From: Coniochaeta sp. PMI_546
Lineage: Eukaryota; Ascomycota; Sordariomycetes; Coniochaetales; Coniochaetaceae
Direction: 5' to 3'
DNA: 64,000 nt
Assembly: GCA_021432605.1 (NCBI GenBank)
Contig: MU271154.1
Coordinates: 62,001-126,000, forward strand
Made by a program: the position numbers and the translations under genes
The notes under the pieces: generated by a model
Databases searched by the model: none
Told to the model about the DNA's origin: nothing
What the model saw: the letters and a program-made list of their open reading frames with translations, nothing else
Shown: positions 38,000-49,449 of the stretch, one piece after another
Layout: the number at the start of each line of letters is the position of its first letter
Numbering within the stretch: position 1 is the stretch's first letter

Positions 38000-40530
38000 T
38001 CAACCATAAAGAAATCGCGAGAGCTTCAACCTCCCAACCGACCCGCCCTCTCTGTCGCCCTTGCCCTCCCCATCCTCATTCTCCCCCTCGCTCTCGGGGA
38101 TGATCAGATCCTCGCTGCCAATCGTATTCAGCGCCTCGACTTCCGCCACGTCTACCTTGGGCAGCGGCACGAAGGCTGGGTTGACCGGCATCTGGTCGTA
38201 ACTTCTCCGCCGGTTTTCGTCTCTCTTCTTCGGCAGATTCGAGGGTCTGGGAGTGAGAGGTGGCGTGAAGGTCTTGCTCTTGGTGCGATTGAGAGCTTGG
38301 GCGCCGATGCGTTGGAGGGGCGTCTGGAGGGGTGTATCCGAGGTGGAGAATGAGCGAGAGGTCGGGATCGGTCGTGAGATCGTTGGGTTGGGTCTCGGTT
38401 TTTGGAGACTGGATGCTGGGGTGGGCAAACCGTGGGAGATGCGGACGCCTGGGCCAGGGAGGGTTGACGAGGAGTTGGAGAGTTGTGGAGTGAATGCTGG
38501 CGTTGCTAGGCCGTGGGACATGCGGGTGCCGCTTGATGAAAGTTGTTGCTGGAGCTGAGGGGTGTAGGAGAACTCTTGCAGGGCTTGCCGGATGGGAGTC
38601 CCGGAGGGCGTGTGTTGGACTTCTTCCGGTCGCTCACGCGGCATCGGCGGCGAGGAGGCGGGGACCTCAATGTCACTGCCGCGGATCAAACCGTCGCTTG
38701 TATCTTTGTCATCCTCCACTGGTAGGTACTTTCCCTCTCCAACCCTCTCGTCGAAAATGTGAAGTGGTTCGTTACTAGGCAAAGACTTGCGATGCAAGGA
38801 TTTTCGGCGCGACCAGCTATCGATGTCTGGTAGCGCCAGAAGAGCTTCCTCGATTGAATCGTCTGAGAACAGTATCGCGTCTGCTGGCTTCGTCTTCGGC
38901 CTCGTTGGCGGGAAGAACTTGCTTCTCTCGGCTGGTAAGTCGTCCTCTTTGGTCGGACCGTCTTCACACAGTCGCGCTTTCTTGGGCGGCCTCATCAGAT
39001 GGCCGAAACCCTGATTGTCTGACGTCGAACTATCCTGTCCAATGACTTCGGGACCTTCCGTACGCCGACGGGATGAGGCGGGCGGTGGAAGACCGAGGAG
39101 GCTGTGGAGAGGTTCCGTCTGTCGACGACGAAGGCGAGGTGTTGTCGTGTACGGACGAGCAGCAGGGGCTGGAGCATCAACGTACGGGCGAGGGAGGGGG
39201 AATACGCGAGGCAGAAGGCCATTCTGAGTGAGGCTTGCTGCCTGTCCTGGCTCGACAACGAAACAATTCGGATCCATCTCGCCCAGCGGAATACGACGAG
39301 GGCCCTTGAAGTACGACTCGATCGGCTTTCCGAACGGCTTGCCCGCCAACCCTGTCGCCGACACCGAGCTGCTGGCCCTCCTCTTAGGACTTCTCCCCGG
39401 TAAGGGCTCCAGGATGATTGGCTCCTTCGTGATAGGATTTACGTCGCCCGCAGCAACCGCTTTTGCGAGTGCTGGATCCACAGCAGAGCCGATAAAGGGC
39501 ATGTTCTCAACATCGAGCGTGGGGTCCGGCTCAGTCAGGAAGACGAGCTCCCGCTTTGTAGGACAGAACACCCGTTGATGGAGGAATGTGAGCTCTGCCT
39601 GCTTGAAAGCAGCCAGGTAGTTCTCCGAGACTTTGAACTTTCCATCGAACTGGAGCATTCGGATCACCTTCTCCGGAGTCTTATGCTTTCGAATCATGCG
39701 GTAGGCCGTCTTCAGTCCCATGTTACTGATACTATCCAGGTAATCGCAGCCGCTGAAGATTGCCATGTGTCGAAACTCGGCATCTGTCCAGCCCGTCAGA
39801 GATATCTCCCGCACGCGACAGAAGTCATTGCGGTTTATCTCGATGCACTGCCCATGCTGATCGAGCTTGGTCAACAGCCGCTTGCATCCGAACACCAGGA
39901 GATCCGAGTCTTCTGAGATGATACCGCTGATGATGCCCTGGCGCTCGAGATACACCATCTGGGCGTCTGCTTCATACGGTGCGACAACATACGGCACGCC
40001 GCTCTTCTTGAGCTCTTCGATCAGGTGGCGTGCCATCTCGGGCGTGACGTCGATGGCCTTCTGCAGTTCCAGGTGTGCTTGAGAAGGCTTGCCAGCTTTG
40101 AGCAATTCCAGTCCGGCTTTCTTACTCTCTTCGCGTCGCTTGGCGCGCGATGCTTCAGTGCCCGCCTTGCTGGGGAGGTAGTCGCCGTCGAAGACCAGAT
40201 AGGGAGTCACGCCGAAGTGCTTGAGCATGCGTACGCGGTGCATCGCGAAGTCAACATACCTATCTGGGTTAAGACACTCGGCGCACACGAGGAAGGGGAT
40301 TGGATGACTTACTTGCGCGTCGGCTTGCCTTGAGCAAGCTCAATGGCGCATGAGATGGTCCCTCGATGTAGCCATCCGTAGGCATCTACGCCCAAGGTCT
40401 CTCCAGCGAACTTCTTGAGTTCGGTGTGTCTATGGATAGACTTGAGGAGCGGGAGGAGACCTACGTCGAGACGTCAGACGGATGACCAGAAAAGGAGTAT
40501 CAATGCTAATAAAGTACCTTGGATGCCCAT
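38000..40530 (-). CDS. EXO1: Exonuclease 1 (XPG/Rad2 family 5'-3' nuclease)
   Basis: 5'-3' exonuclease and flap endonuclease acting in mismatch repair and resection of double-strand breaks. Three exons: 40530-40518 (13 nt), 40460-40313 and 40259-38000, giving 806 aa. Introns are 57 and 53 nt (GTACTT..CGTAG and GTAAGT..GATAG). The restored N-terminus MGIQGLLPLLKSIHRHTELK is the invariant family start. Metal-binding acidic residues are visible: D in GVDAYGWLH, D in LVFDGDYLP, E/D in PYEADAQMVYL, D/D in ISEDSDLLVFG, and D in FSGCDYLDSISNMG, which also starts the helix-two-turn-helix. Past about residue 390 the protein is Ser/Pro/Arg-rich and unstructured, as in other Exo1 tails, where MutL/PCNA contact motifs usually lie. 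Length is normal. Confidence 0.95.
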
Positions 40531-42771
40531 CTTTGGAGGCGGACTTCCAAGGACAGAAGGTCCGGAATCTTTTGAGAAGAAGCGTGACAGCTATACACTT
40601 GTTACATATGCCTCGAGGCCATATGCTCAGTACGAAGATGGTACGAAGATGCCGATACAAGGGCGATCAATCACTGCTAGGCACAGGCAAGGCCAGCAAT
40701 GGCTGGCAAGCGCTGGCCGACGCGTCTGCTCATTAACCTGCTTGCTACCACCCTTGTTGCGGTGAATATGTCGGTAGAAGGGAACAAAGAAAAGTATAAA
40801 GCTTGTCGATGATACTGCTCAACAAAGTGCTGACGCCGTGCAGGACTTTTTCAGGACCAGGTTGTCGGCAGAGGTGCTTCTGCAATCTGATAGCCCCAGA
40901 TCTAGAGATGACGACGGGACGCGAATTGGCAGGCGCGTCTCGACATTTTTTAGGCGACCGCGTCTGTCATGCAAGGTACACAGGCACTTCTTTAGCGAGT
41001 GCGGGGTAGTGCCTTTCTTGATTTCCAGGGCAACGAATTTGTGGTGTTTACCCTGACCAATAGGCGCCCTCAGCGGTCTGAAGCTTTATCATCTTATTCT
41101 CTGAACATCCGAAGCGAGTTCAACACTCGTGCTCCCTCCAACTTATACGTCCATTCCAACTTCCCTTCTACAATTTCACAACCCGATAGTATTCAGGAAT
41201 AAATTGAATTCTGTCCCTGGCATCTGGGCAGATCCTCAGTCACTCTCGAAGCTGATGCGGAGGTCCAGGCAGACAAGCTAGCATGTCGCAAAAGTCGGCA
41301 GTTCCAGAACAACCCGCATCCAATGCATCGATTCCAGCACGTTTTCTCGCTAACCGTCTTCAAAATAGTCGATTAGAGCGACAGTGACGCTCTCAGAGAG
41401 GCTATCTGCATCTTATCGTAGCTCTAACTGTGTCAATGGTCGTCCGCAACAGACTCTTGTCGGTGAAGAAGTATTGAAAAGCGGGCTTGCTATGGAGAAC
41501 GTCATGGATAGACAACATTGAGGCCGATCGACTGTCTCTATCCGAGATGGTATGATTGGAGATTTTCTTTGATTCCCTTCGCTGAGACTGCGGCTCGACA
41601 AACTCAGTTTGGAGGTTGATACGGTACAGGTAAGCTATACTGGCATACACAAGATCCTTCGTGGAGCGACCTCCTACCAACGGGTCTACCTTCCCCGCTG
41701 TAGTCTCTCCTCTGCATCTCCAGCCTCATACATCTCGCTCTTCTCGATATCCTCCCTTACACCATCGCCTCCTATGTTTTCCTCTTCCACATATCCTTCT
41801 GCACTCTTCATCTCCAACCTCTCCTCTTGTCCTTTTCTTTTACTGTTCCGTACTCCACTTCTCTCTTAACTTCATCAAAGACTTCCCCAAAGTTATCTCT
41901 TGAAGCCATGGGCGAAAAGTATTCCACGGACTGAATGGGTATGATTTGCGCTTAGGTGAAGTATATCTTTCCTAAGTTTTTACTTCTTCGCAATATCATC
42001 TACCTCTCTGGCGTAACGACAGATGACCCTGTCAACCATTTCCCCTGTGTCTATATACTTCTTCGACTACGACCTGTATACGCGGGATGGGCCCAAGACT
42101 CACAACCAGAATACGCACTAGAAGCTGTATCAATGCGTCCGGTGCAGACTCTCAACGTTGAAGAGCATCCTTGTTCATGGTGGAGGGCTTGATGTTGGTA
42201 GTCTCAGACAAATAGGAACGCATAAAAGCCATAACGCAGACAGCCGAAGTTGCCGTTTTAGCTTATGTTACTCTCCCGCTCGCTCTGTTAGATTTCTAAC
42301 TTTGCCCCAGTCACGTAAGACTACCTTACACATCACCTTTAAGCGATCTATATATGAGAGAGATCTATGTCTATGATAGCTCTTAAACCTATATCTACTC
42401 TTTAGCCCTGAAATTCGTTCACTGTTGTCATGGACGCATTCACAGCGAGTCCCTGTTCTCGAGCATCAACTAAAATGTTCGCATCTATTTCTCCGGTTAT
42501 CAAAAAGAGGATTATCAGTTTATCACGTGCTTTGGGGTTTCCAGGAGGTGCAGTTGGCAAGCGAGACAAACCTGTAACATGCACCGCCACGGGCTGTTTA
42601 TGATCGTGGGGGGAGGCCTCTGTTGGCTCACCATTCAAAGCCGACACACCAAATTTCATTGAGCACCAGTCAAGACAGAGATTTGATACCGAAGTTCAGT
42701 CCACTTAGCTGTGTACAAGTTCATAATCGAGATCTGTCGTTTCAAGAATTCGTTCTCGCTCTCTGTCGACA
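40531..42771. other. 2.2-kb intergenic between EXO1 and the NLR
   Basis: EXO1's promoter is at the low end. A long pyrimidine-rich tract lies at about 41690-41880. An AT-rich patch follows at about 41930-42410, with words such as GATCTATATATGAGAGAGATC. The NLR leader is at the high end. One small minus-strand ORF is listed separately. Confidence 0.5.
42402..42659 (-). CDS. Small ORF, hypothetical
   Basis: 85 codons from an ATG at 42659, head-to-head with the NLR gene about 110 bases away. The translation contains KFGVSALNGEPTEASPHDHK and KLIILFLITGEIDANILVDA, which looks protein-like rather than random. There is no recognised domain, and expression cannot be judged. It may be a fragment. Confidence 0.25.
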   Translation of the reverse strand: MKFGVSALNGEPTEASPHDHKQPVAVHVTGLSRLPTAPPGNPKARDKLIILFLITGEIDANILVDAREQGLAVNASMTTVNEFQG

Positions 42772-45700
42772 ATGGACCCTGTTACCACTATCGGCCTTGT
42801 TTCGGGGATTCTTTCCTTCATTGACGCGGCGGAGAAGATACTGACATTATCATGGGCGCTTTACAACTCGGCTGAAGGGTCTTCAGAAGAGACAGAGATG
42901 CGTTTGAAGCTGGCCGATAGCATGGCTGATATATGGAAGCGCTTAAGTCCCCCAAACCAGTCTGACATAGCAGCAGAGGACAGAAGTCTTGTCGCTCTGG
43001 CTCAAGAGTGCAATAGGCTATCAGAAAAAATCAGAGAGGAGCTGCAAAGCCTCAGGCCCAAAAGGCGCAGATCGAAGGCTCAGAGCGGCCTTGCGGCTCT
43101 GAAAACATTCATGGTGGAATCGAAGATCAGCGACCTGGAGAAGCAGCTTCAGAAATGCCGCGATCAACTTCATTTCCACATTTCCACCTTGTCAAGGTAT
43201 GTGCCTTATATACCTTAAAGAATACAGTGACTAACTCAACGGTGCAAGTGAAAATCTGAAGGCACTACTAGCCACATGCAAAGAAGATGGAGACAAGTTG
43301 ACGCGACTCGAGCTCTCCGTCACCCAATTGAGACAGACTCTGCATAACATGGCGGTCTCGAAGAATTTTATTAGTGATCAAACCTTGAACCAGTTGAAAA
43401 CCTTGCTGCATGTCGGGCAGGACGCGCTAAATGAGGTCGCCCAAGACCGAATTCTAAGAGGTGTCAAGGGAGGATTCGATGATATATCCTATCGATTCCA
43501 GAGCGTCGATGAACCCTTCAGAGACACATTCGAATGGATTTTGGACCTCGACGGTAATTCCCCAGAGGCTACCAAATTCACTCAATGGCTATCGTCAGGA
43601 GATGGTATCTTCCACATATGTGGGAAGCTCGGCTCGGGCAAGTCTACGTTGAGTAAGTGAACATACCTTATGCCTTTGTTATATTTTCGACTTCCCTGGA
43701 GACTGACCTACATCAGTGAAGAAGCTGTGTACGCATGAGCGTACTAGAATGGTGCTCGAGGACTGGATGAGTAGGTCTAGCCCTCACAGGAAGTGTCTCG
43801 CCACATGTTTCACCGGCTGACAACTAATCTAGGAGCTAGAGGAGGGCGAAGACTAATCATAGCATCCTTCTTCTTCTATTCCCTTGGCACAGATCCCCGA
43901 CAGAAGTCTTTGATCGGCCTCCAACGGACTCTGCTCTACCAAATATTAACAGCAAGCCCAAGTCTCATCCAGTTCCTTCTCCCGGATCAGTGGGCAAAGG
44001 CTCTTTCACAGCCAAAGGTTCACTCAGCATTCGAGATACTAGACGACGAAATCAAACGTGCTTTCGAACGTCTGGCGAAGCAGCAGGATCGCGAAACCCT
44101 CGGTGGATGCTGTTTTTGCTTCTTCATCGATGGTCTCGACGAGTACCAGGCAACCACCTCCATCGACCGTCGCGAGATGGTGCACGCCCTAATGGATGTG
44201 GCCAACAGTGCCTCCGGCAGCTTTAAGATATGTGTCTCGAGTCGTATGGAGAACCCATTCATGGACATGTTCTCGGAGAATATCAGGCTATATCTTCACG
44301 AGCTGACTAGAGCAGACATGGAGAAATACGTCCAGGGGAAACTGCAACATGTCGGGACCCAGAATGAACGCCAACAACTCGCCTCATCCATCACCACGAA
44401 GGCACAGGGTGTGTTCCTATGGGTTGTACTAGTTGTTCAGAATATTCGGAAACAGTCAGATGATGGTGCCAGATATTCTCAGCTATTATCTGAGATTCAG
44501 TCGCTTCCGACCGAGCTAAACGAATTGTTCCAACGGATTCTGGACACTCTGGGAACACGACATCGCCGGCTGGCGAGCCACACAGTCTCCCTTCTCCTTT
44601 TCCTGGCGGAAATAAAAAAGGTCAAAAAGACGCATTTATGGCCGAACTTGAGCGATCTCTACTTCCTTGAGGACTACGAATCCGACTCGCAGTTTGCCGA
44701 AAGGGCAAGCTTCCCAGGGCAAGATTACGAGTCGGTCAAGGAAAGTGAAGTTCGTGCCAGGAGGAATCTGAGGGGCGTCTGCAGGGGACTTGTGGAAGCA
44801 AATATCGACACAGACCTCGAATTCACCCATCGCTCCGTGCAGGATTTCTTCCGACAGAAGGAGGTCTGGGACAAAATGCACGACAAGTCTTTTGACAACC
44901 TGGAAGCCCTGTCCCAACTAAAACTCGCCAGTATAAAGCAATATTGGTGGGATACAGAACGGCAAAATGAGAGTAAAGATGTTGAGGTACTGAAGGTGGA
45001 AGAGGGGATGCTCAGCCGTCACTCAAAACTGGTCGCATGCCTCCTCGAACTGCGACGACAGCAGCAGCTCGACGCACCGCCTTTTAACTTCCTTCAACAT
45101 CTTGATACCATTCCCCAAACCTCTGTGAGCGCCATGATCAGCCGCGCCTTGGTGTCCAACAAGACGGCATTTCGAATCAATCTTTCCTGGATAGATTACG
45201 TGCAGGACCCGACTCAAGAGCTATCCGATCGGATCGAAATCCTGGCATGCACACACTACGAGATTTGCCACACCTCGAGAGTTCGACATATATCGATAAA
45301 TTATGACGATGAATTGCCTGGAGAGTGTGTCGGTGACAGTATATATTGGAGGAAAAAGGACGTCAAGTCTGATACCGAGAGCTGGCCAGTGCCATGGAGA
45401 CCTCACGACGAAGAGGTTGATGATCCAGAAGAATACTCAACCGCCGTGATCTCACCTCTCTTCACCGAACTGTGTTCAGGGCGACTAGAGTATCCAGTAT
45501 GGAGGATCTCACGCCTCCACGAAATGCCTCTAGAGTTTGACACCCTGGTCACGCTTGCATACTGTACGATAGCAACTGGCATCATCCCAAGTTGTGATAG
45601 CGAATCGCATTTTAATGAAGATGCCTTGAAAGTTGCAGGCCTTGGTTTCTTGGAGCATCTTTTTAAAGAGCAAATTCTGGCTCCGAACTCTCTAACTCAC

Positions 45701-46387
45701 CTTGCGTTCGGCGGCGAGTTTGGCATGGTCCGCATTGCTGCCGGAAACCAGCGATTATCCCTCTGGCAGCACTTTTTTTGTTGGTGGGCTGCTGTGGCGG
45801 CTGCATCCGGCGATTTTGAGGAGGCGGGCAATTCTAGGTCCTTTGACGGGCGAGGCGAAAGAATCCTCATCCTGGAATCATCAGGTACCACTTCTGACGA
45901 TGAGCAGTCCGAAAAAAGGCTCGATTTGGATTCAGCAGAGGGAGACACTAGTTCTGATGATTTTCTACCACGCGATTATTCTGAGCAGTGCGAGGCAGGT
46001 TACGTGCTGGAATGCTTCTTAAGAAACGGCGCAGATATGTACCTGGCGGTCAAAATTGAAGATGCAAGGGAGCTTCCGACCGGCTTAGATGATGAGTGGT
46101 TGGCGTATACCATGGAGATAATACCTGATGGTGGGAAATCGCTAGAGCTGGAGGTGGTGGTCAACCTTGGAACTCGACTCCGGGTTGACAGGTATCCGTA
46201 TAGAGCAGTGAAGCAGCGATGGGAGGAAACATGCGGTGGCCTGAGGTTGCGTCAGCCATTGCCGAGTTCGACACTCTCTGTGAGAGACTGGGTTGATCGC
46301 TCTCGACTACCGAATAAACACGCCCTCCTGAAGTTGATAGATGAGAAGTCGGGAAGTCGCACAAGCGGACGCTCTAATGGCATCTGA
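42772..46387 (+). CDS. NLR-like protein with NACHT domain (STAND NTPase)
   Basis: Fungal NLR-type signal-transduction NTPase, a class that mediates non-self recognition and regulated cell death. Four exons: 42772-43196, 43249-43652, 43717-43770 and 43833-46387, giving 1145 aa. All introns are 52-64 nt, and the P-loop coding sequence is split by intron 2. The N-terminal domain (~1-230), starting MDPVTTIGLVSGILSFIDAA with helical coiled segments, matches the fungal STAND N-terminal (Helo-like) type. NACHT: Walker A GKLGSGKSTL near 267, Walker B CFFIDGLDEY near 389, sensor-like ICVSSRMENPF, then TKAQGVFLWVVLVV near 482. The following region, with FTHRSVQDFFRQKEVWDKM, matches the DUF7791-type segment after NACHT. 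There are no ankyrin, WD or TPR repeats; the last ~500 residues are acidic and of unknown fold. Confidence 0.92.
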
Positions 46388-47513
46388 CGAAAGCCAGGAC
46401 AAATAGGGAGTGTGCTTCACTTAGGGTGCGCCGAGCTTTTCCGTCGTGTGGAAGACCAGATTGCCAATGGATGGACACAATTGGAGGGCAAGAGTTTAGC
46501 CCACCGCCAAGTATGTGTCAATTAGGCCGCTCTATCCATCGAAAGCTTGTTATTACCTACTAGCAGGTTAGCTGAAGAGCGATTATAAGTTACACCACTA
46601 TAGTTGGCGACCTCAGTCCTGGGACGCATGAATTTAAGAACGCATCGCCTAGTTTTGCCACATGACTTCATCTCATTGACCGCTCTGGATCATCGAAAAA
46701 CGGTCCCACCTAGTCAGTGAATTTGATTCAGAAGGCAGTTCCTCGCCGCTGGTCTGGCGATGAAAGGCTTGAAGTATGGAGGCTGTTTCGGTTGTATGTA
46801 CGCAATACATGGTTGCTGTGAGACTCGATTGATTCTGGAAAGAAACCGAGCAATGTCGATTAGCGACAAATTGTTCGAGAACTGGCAACTTGGTCTATCA
46901 GATCCGTTTTGGGGGCGGGAGGGGTGTACAGACTCTGGGATGATGTTCGAAGCCAGGTCCGGTCAGAAGGGAACTCAATACCGCTGTCACCGAATCAACG
47001 ATGGCCCCTTTCCCATCGTGATGGGTTCCGCCCGTGCCGAAGGGGTATCTTGCTGGCCGGCTTCAATGGCGCTGCTATGCACTGCCTCCGTTGCTTGCGT
47101 GGTGTGGACGTTCTTCCGCTTGCTGCAAACTGGAGGCCTTACTTATGAAGAGCCGGACATTCTGTTTGCGAGCAATGTTGCTGCGAGAAAGTTTGCCGAG
47201 TACGAAGCCGATGCGTATGGGGCGGACGGAAACAAAGCTAGGATGGCCGAGTTAGACTGATTGCGAGATGTTATTGTCAGGCGTAGGTCCAGTTCATATC
47301 TTCATATAGTAAGTCTACACTCTCGCGAGGGTTGCATTTTCAACTACTTTAAGCCTAGTTGCCCCTATCGTGGATCGGAAATCTCATGCACGTGTCAACA
47401 CAGCCCCAACAAAATTCTGTGACGGTCAATTTTCAGAATCACTTTACAGTTGGCGGTAAACATAAACAAAGACATATTTCATTTTGTACACGCAACTGCA
47501 TCCCCGCGACACG
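46388..47513. other. 1.1 kb between NLR and SUKH gene
   Basis: It holds the NLR 3' flank, one ATG-started 166-codon ORF at 46760-47260 (listed separately), and the SUKH gene leader. Confidence 0.5.
46760..47260 (+). CDS. Hypothetical ORF with one possible membrane segment
   Basis: 166 codons from an ATG, in the same direction as the NLR before it and the SUKH gene after it. The translation is cysteine-rich near its start (GGCFGCMYAIHGCCE). A hydrophobic stretch, ASMALLCTASVACVVWTFF, could be a single membrane span, and the tail is charged (ARKFAEYEADAYGADGNKAR). No family is recognised, and the frame overlaps other open frames, so it may be chance. It is included because it fills the NLR-SUKH gap in the same orientation. 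Confidence 0.3.
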   Translation: MKGLKYGGCFGCMYAIHGCCETRLILERNRAMSISDKLFENWQLGLSDPFWGREGCTDSGMMFEARSGQKGTQYRCHRINDGPFPIVMGSARAEGVSCWPASMALLCTASVACVVWTFFRLLQTGGLTYEEPDILFASNVAARKFAEYEADAYGADGNKARMAELD

Positions 47514-49061
47514 ATGTGGTACTCCGGCCTTTCGGACTGGCGTAGAAAGAATGCACGAATGAGGATAAATCTCCGAGACAAGATTTTGACCGCGGACTCC
47601 CTCGAAGAGATCTGGTGGGACATCTTTACCCTTTATGTCTTGTGCTCTTTCACCGGCCTCCAGGACGTCGCCCGCGCATTGCTGGAGGCGTACTTCGATG
47701 CCCACCCTGGCAGCAAACCGGACCGCCGGCTACCAACGCAGCAGGCTGTGGAGTCGATATGGAGGCATGCGGAAGCGACAAAGCCGAGAAATAGCCCTTG
47801 GGAGGTCGTAGAGCTTGATCGAACGCAGGGATTCGCACAGTATGACATTGGGAACCCGGCTTTCTATCAGTTCTATAAATGGACGACGGTCCAAGTGAGT
47901 GACGACAGCTACGACCCGCATCAATGGAAGAACAGCGAAGATCCCGAGGTGCACGCAACCTGTGCACGACTCCTCTGTCGCGTGCCCGAAGGGCAGATCC
48001 CTGATCGTACAGCGATTGAGGAGGCCTTCGAGGCTGTAGATCGCCTTTTCATGGAGCTGCCGAGGACAAGCACGTCCAGTCATTTCAACTGGAAATTTCC
48101 GATACCGGTATACTTCTGCCTCGCGGTCGGACTGGGCAAGCGCGAGAAAGCGAGGAAGATATTCGAGCTGGCTTGCCAACCGGAGGAGTGGTGTCCCGAC
48201 GTCCTGTTGCCTATCCCGGCGCTTTATGAAGTCTACCTTGGAGACGCGGCTGCTGCTGATCCCGACGCGACACCGCTCATCGCCCAATCTGACGCCACGT
48301 CAGCTGCCACATGTTTGACACAGGCCCTTATACAACGCAGGCAAACCGGGCGCCAAGAACCCTTGCACGGGGTCGGCTGGCCCGAGCTCCTGCGGCGCTT
48401 CACGGAAGCAGCCTTCACAGGCCTTGCGAGCGAATACGCAGAGATCGAGGATCCTCCCCAACGGCCATCCGATATCCTACTTCCGCCCATTACCCCGGAC
48501 AAATTGGCCGAGGTCGAACAGCGGCTTGGTCCGCTACCTCCCGATCTCAGGGAAATGGTGCAGGTCGCGAACGGCTTCAAGGGGACTTGGCATTTCGCGG
48601 GGGGAGGGTTTGCCGGCGTCGACAAGCTATTAGTTAGACCGAGCGACGACTACGAAATATTTCTTGGTATCCTCCCGGAGCCTAGAGTGTCCACCCGCAC
48701 AGTGACAAAGCCCGACGGCACGACGCAGACAGTCACGGTACGTGTCCATCAGGTCGGTACGGGTCAAACAGAGGGCATGGGAGCCGGACCTGTATGGGTC
48801 GGCCCGGGGACCGTGGAGAATGATGACTTTGAGCATGTGATTTGTCCGCCGGAGACTTGGCGGAAGCTCGTCGAGACTGGAAGAACGCCTCGGCGCAGTA
48901 AGAATGCAGAAGGGAATAACGATAACGAGTATAGTGTTACATACTATGCACACTGGACTGCAGGGGATGATGACGGGTATAGAAGTATGAGGCACTGGAT
49001 TGCGAGTGAGACGGCATCTATGGAGAGAGAACTGGAGATCGGCCAGGAGACAAAGCATTGA
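47514..49061 (+). CDS. SMI1/KNR4 (SUKH) domain protein
   Basis: Single-exon gene of 515 aa. I chose the ATG at 47514 (MWYSGLSDWRRKNAR); the open frame extends 10 codons upstream, but only from a TTG. Residues ~1-320 are helical and solenoid-like (SLEEIWWDIFTLYVLCSFTG, GLGKREKARKIFELACQPEE). The C-terminal ~326-500 region is a SUKH/SMI1-KNR4 domain: ITPDKLAEVEQRLGPLPPDL, then MVQVANGFKGTWHFAGGGF, and late aspartate/tryptophan positions near YYAHWTAGDDD. In yeast, Knr4/Smi1 links cell-wall synthesis to stress signalling; in bacteria the same fold is a widespread immunity protein against toxins. The architecture (long helical region first, SUKH last) recurs in filamentous fungi but has no assigned role. 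It follows the NLR gene in the same orientation. Confidence 0.85.
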   Translation: MWYSGLSDWRRKNARMRINLRDKILTADSLEEIWWDIFTLYVLCSFTGLQDVARALLEAYFDAHPGSKPDRRLPTQQAVESIWRHAEATKPRNSPWEVVELDRTQGFAQYDIGNPAFYQFYKWTTVQVSDDSYDPHQWKNSEDPEVHATCARLLCRVPEGQIPDRTAIEEAFEAVDRLFMELPRTSTSSHFNWKFPIPVYFCLAVGLGKREKARKIFELACQPEEWCPDVLLPIPALYEVYLGDAAAADPDATPLIAQSDATSAATCLTQALIQRRQTGRQEPLHGVGWPELLRRFTEAAFTGLASEYAEIEDPPQRPSDILLPPITPDKLAEVEQRLGPLPPDLREMVQVANGFKGTWHFAGGGFAGVDKLLVRPSDDYEIFLGILPEPRVSTRTVTKPDGTTQTVTVRVHQVGTGQTEGMGAGPVWVGPGTVENDDFEHVICPPETWRKLVETGRTPRRSKNAEGNNDNEYSVTYYAHWTAGDDDGYRSMRHWIASETASMERELEIGQETKH

Positions 49062-49449
49062 AACGGAGAGGAGGGTGACAAAATGACAGGCAAGTGACAA
49101 TTCAGCCATTCCTACTAGACACCCCCTTATATACCATACCAATCTTGGACAAAACTCATCTGTCTACTTTGATCAGGCACCTCTATTCAAATTGTAGATG
49201 GCATAAGCACTCCAGTACTCTATCATCACTGCTAATTACATAAGATACGTAAGAAGTGCCCCGTGCTTGAAAGTTGATATGTGTTTCGGTTTGCCTTCGT
49301 TTCCGCGTTTCCGCGAAGGTGATTACGTTGTGTCCTATGATTACTGGAGATTGGCATGGCAGTTGAATGATACGGTGTAAGTGTAAAATATCATAGAAAC
49401 ATATCTCATCTATCGATGCCTGAAAACGCCAACAATCTGCAAGGCTAAA
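49062..49449. other. Convergent intergenic
   Basis: 388 bp between the SUKH gene and the T5orf172 gene, AT-rich. No gene seen. Confidence 0.65.
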
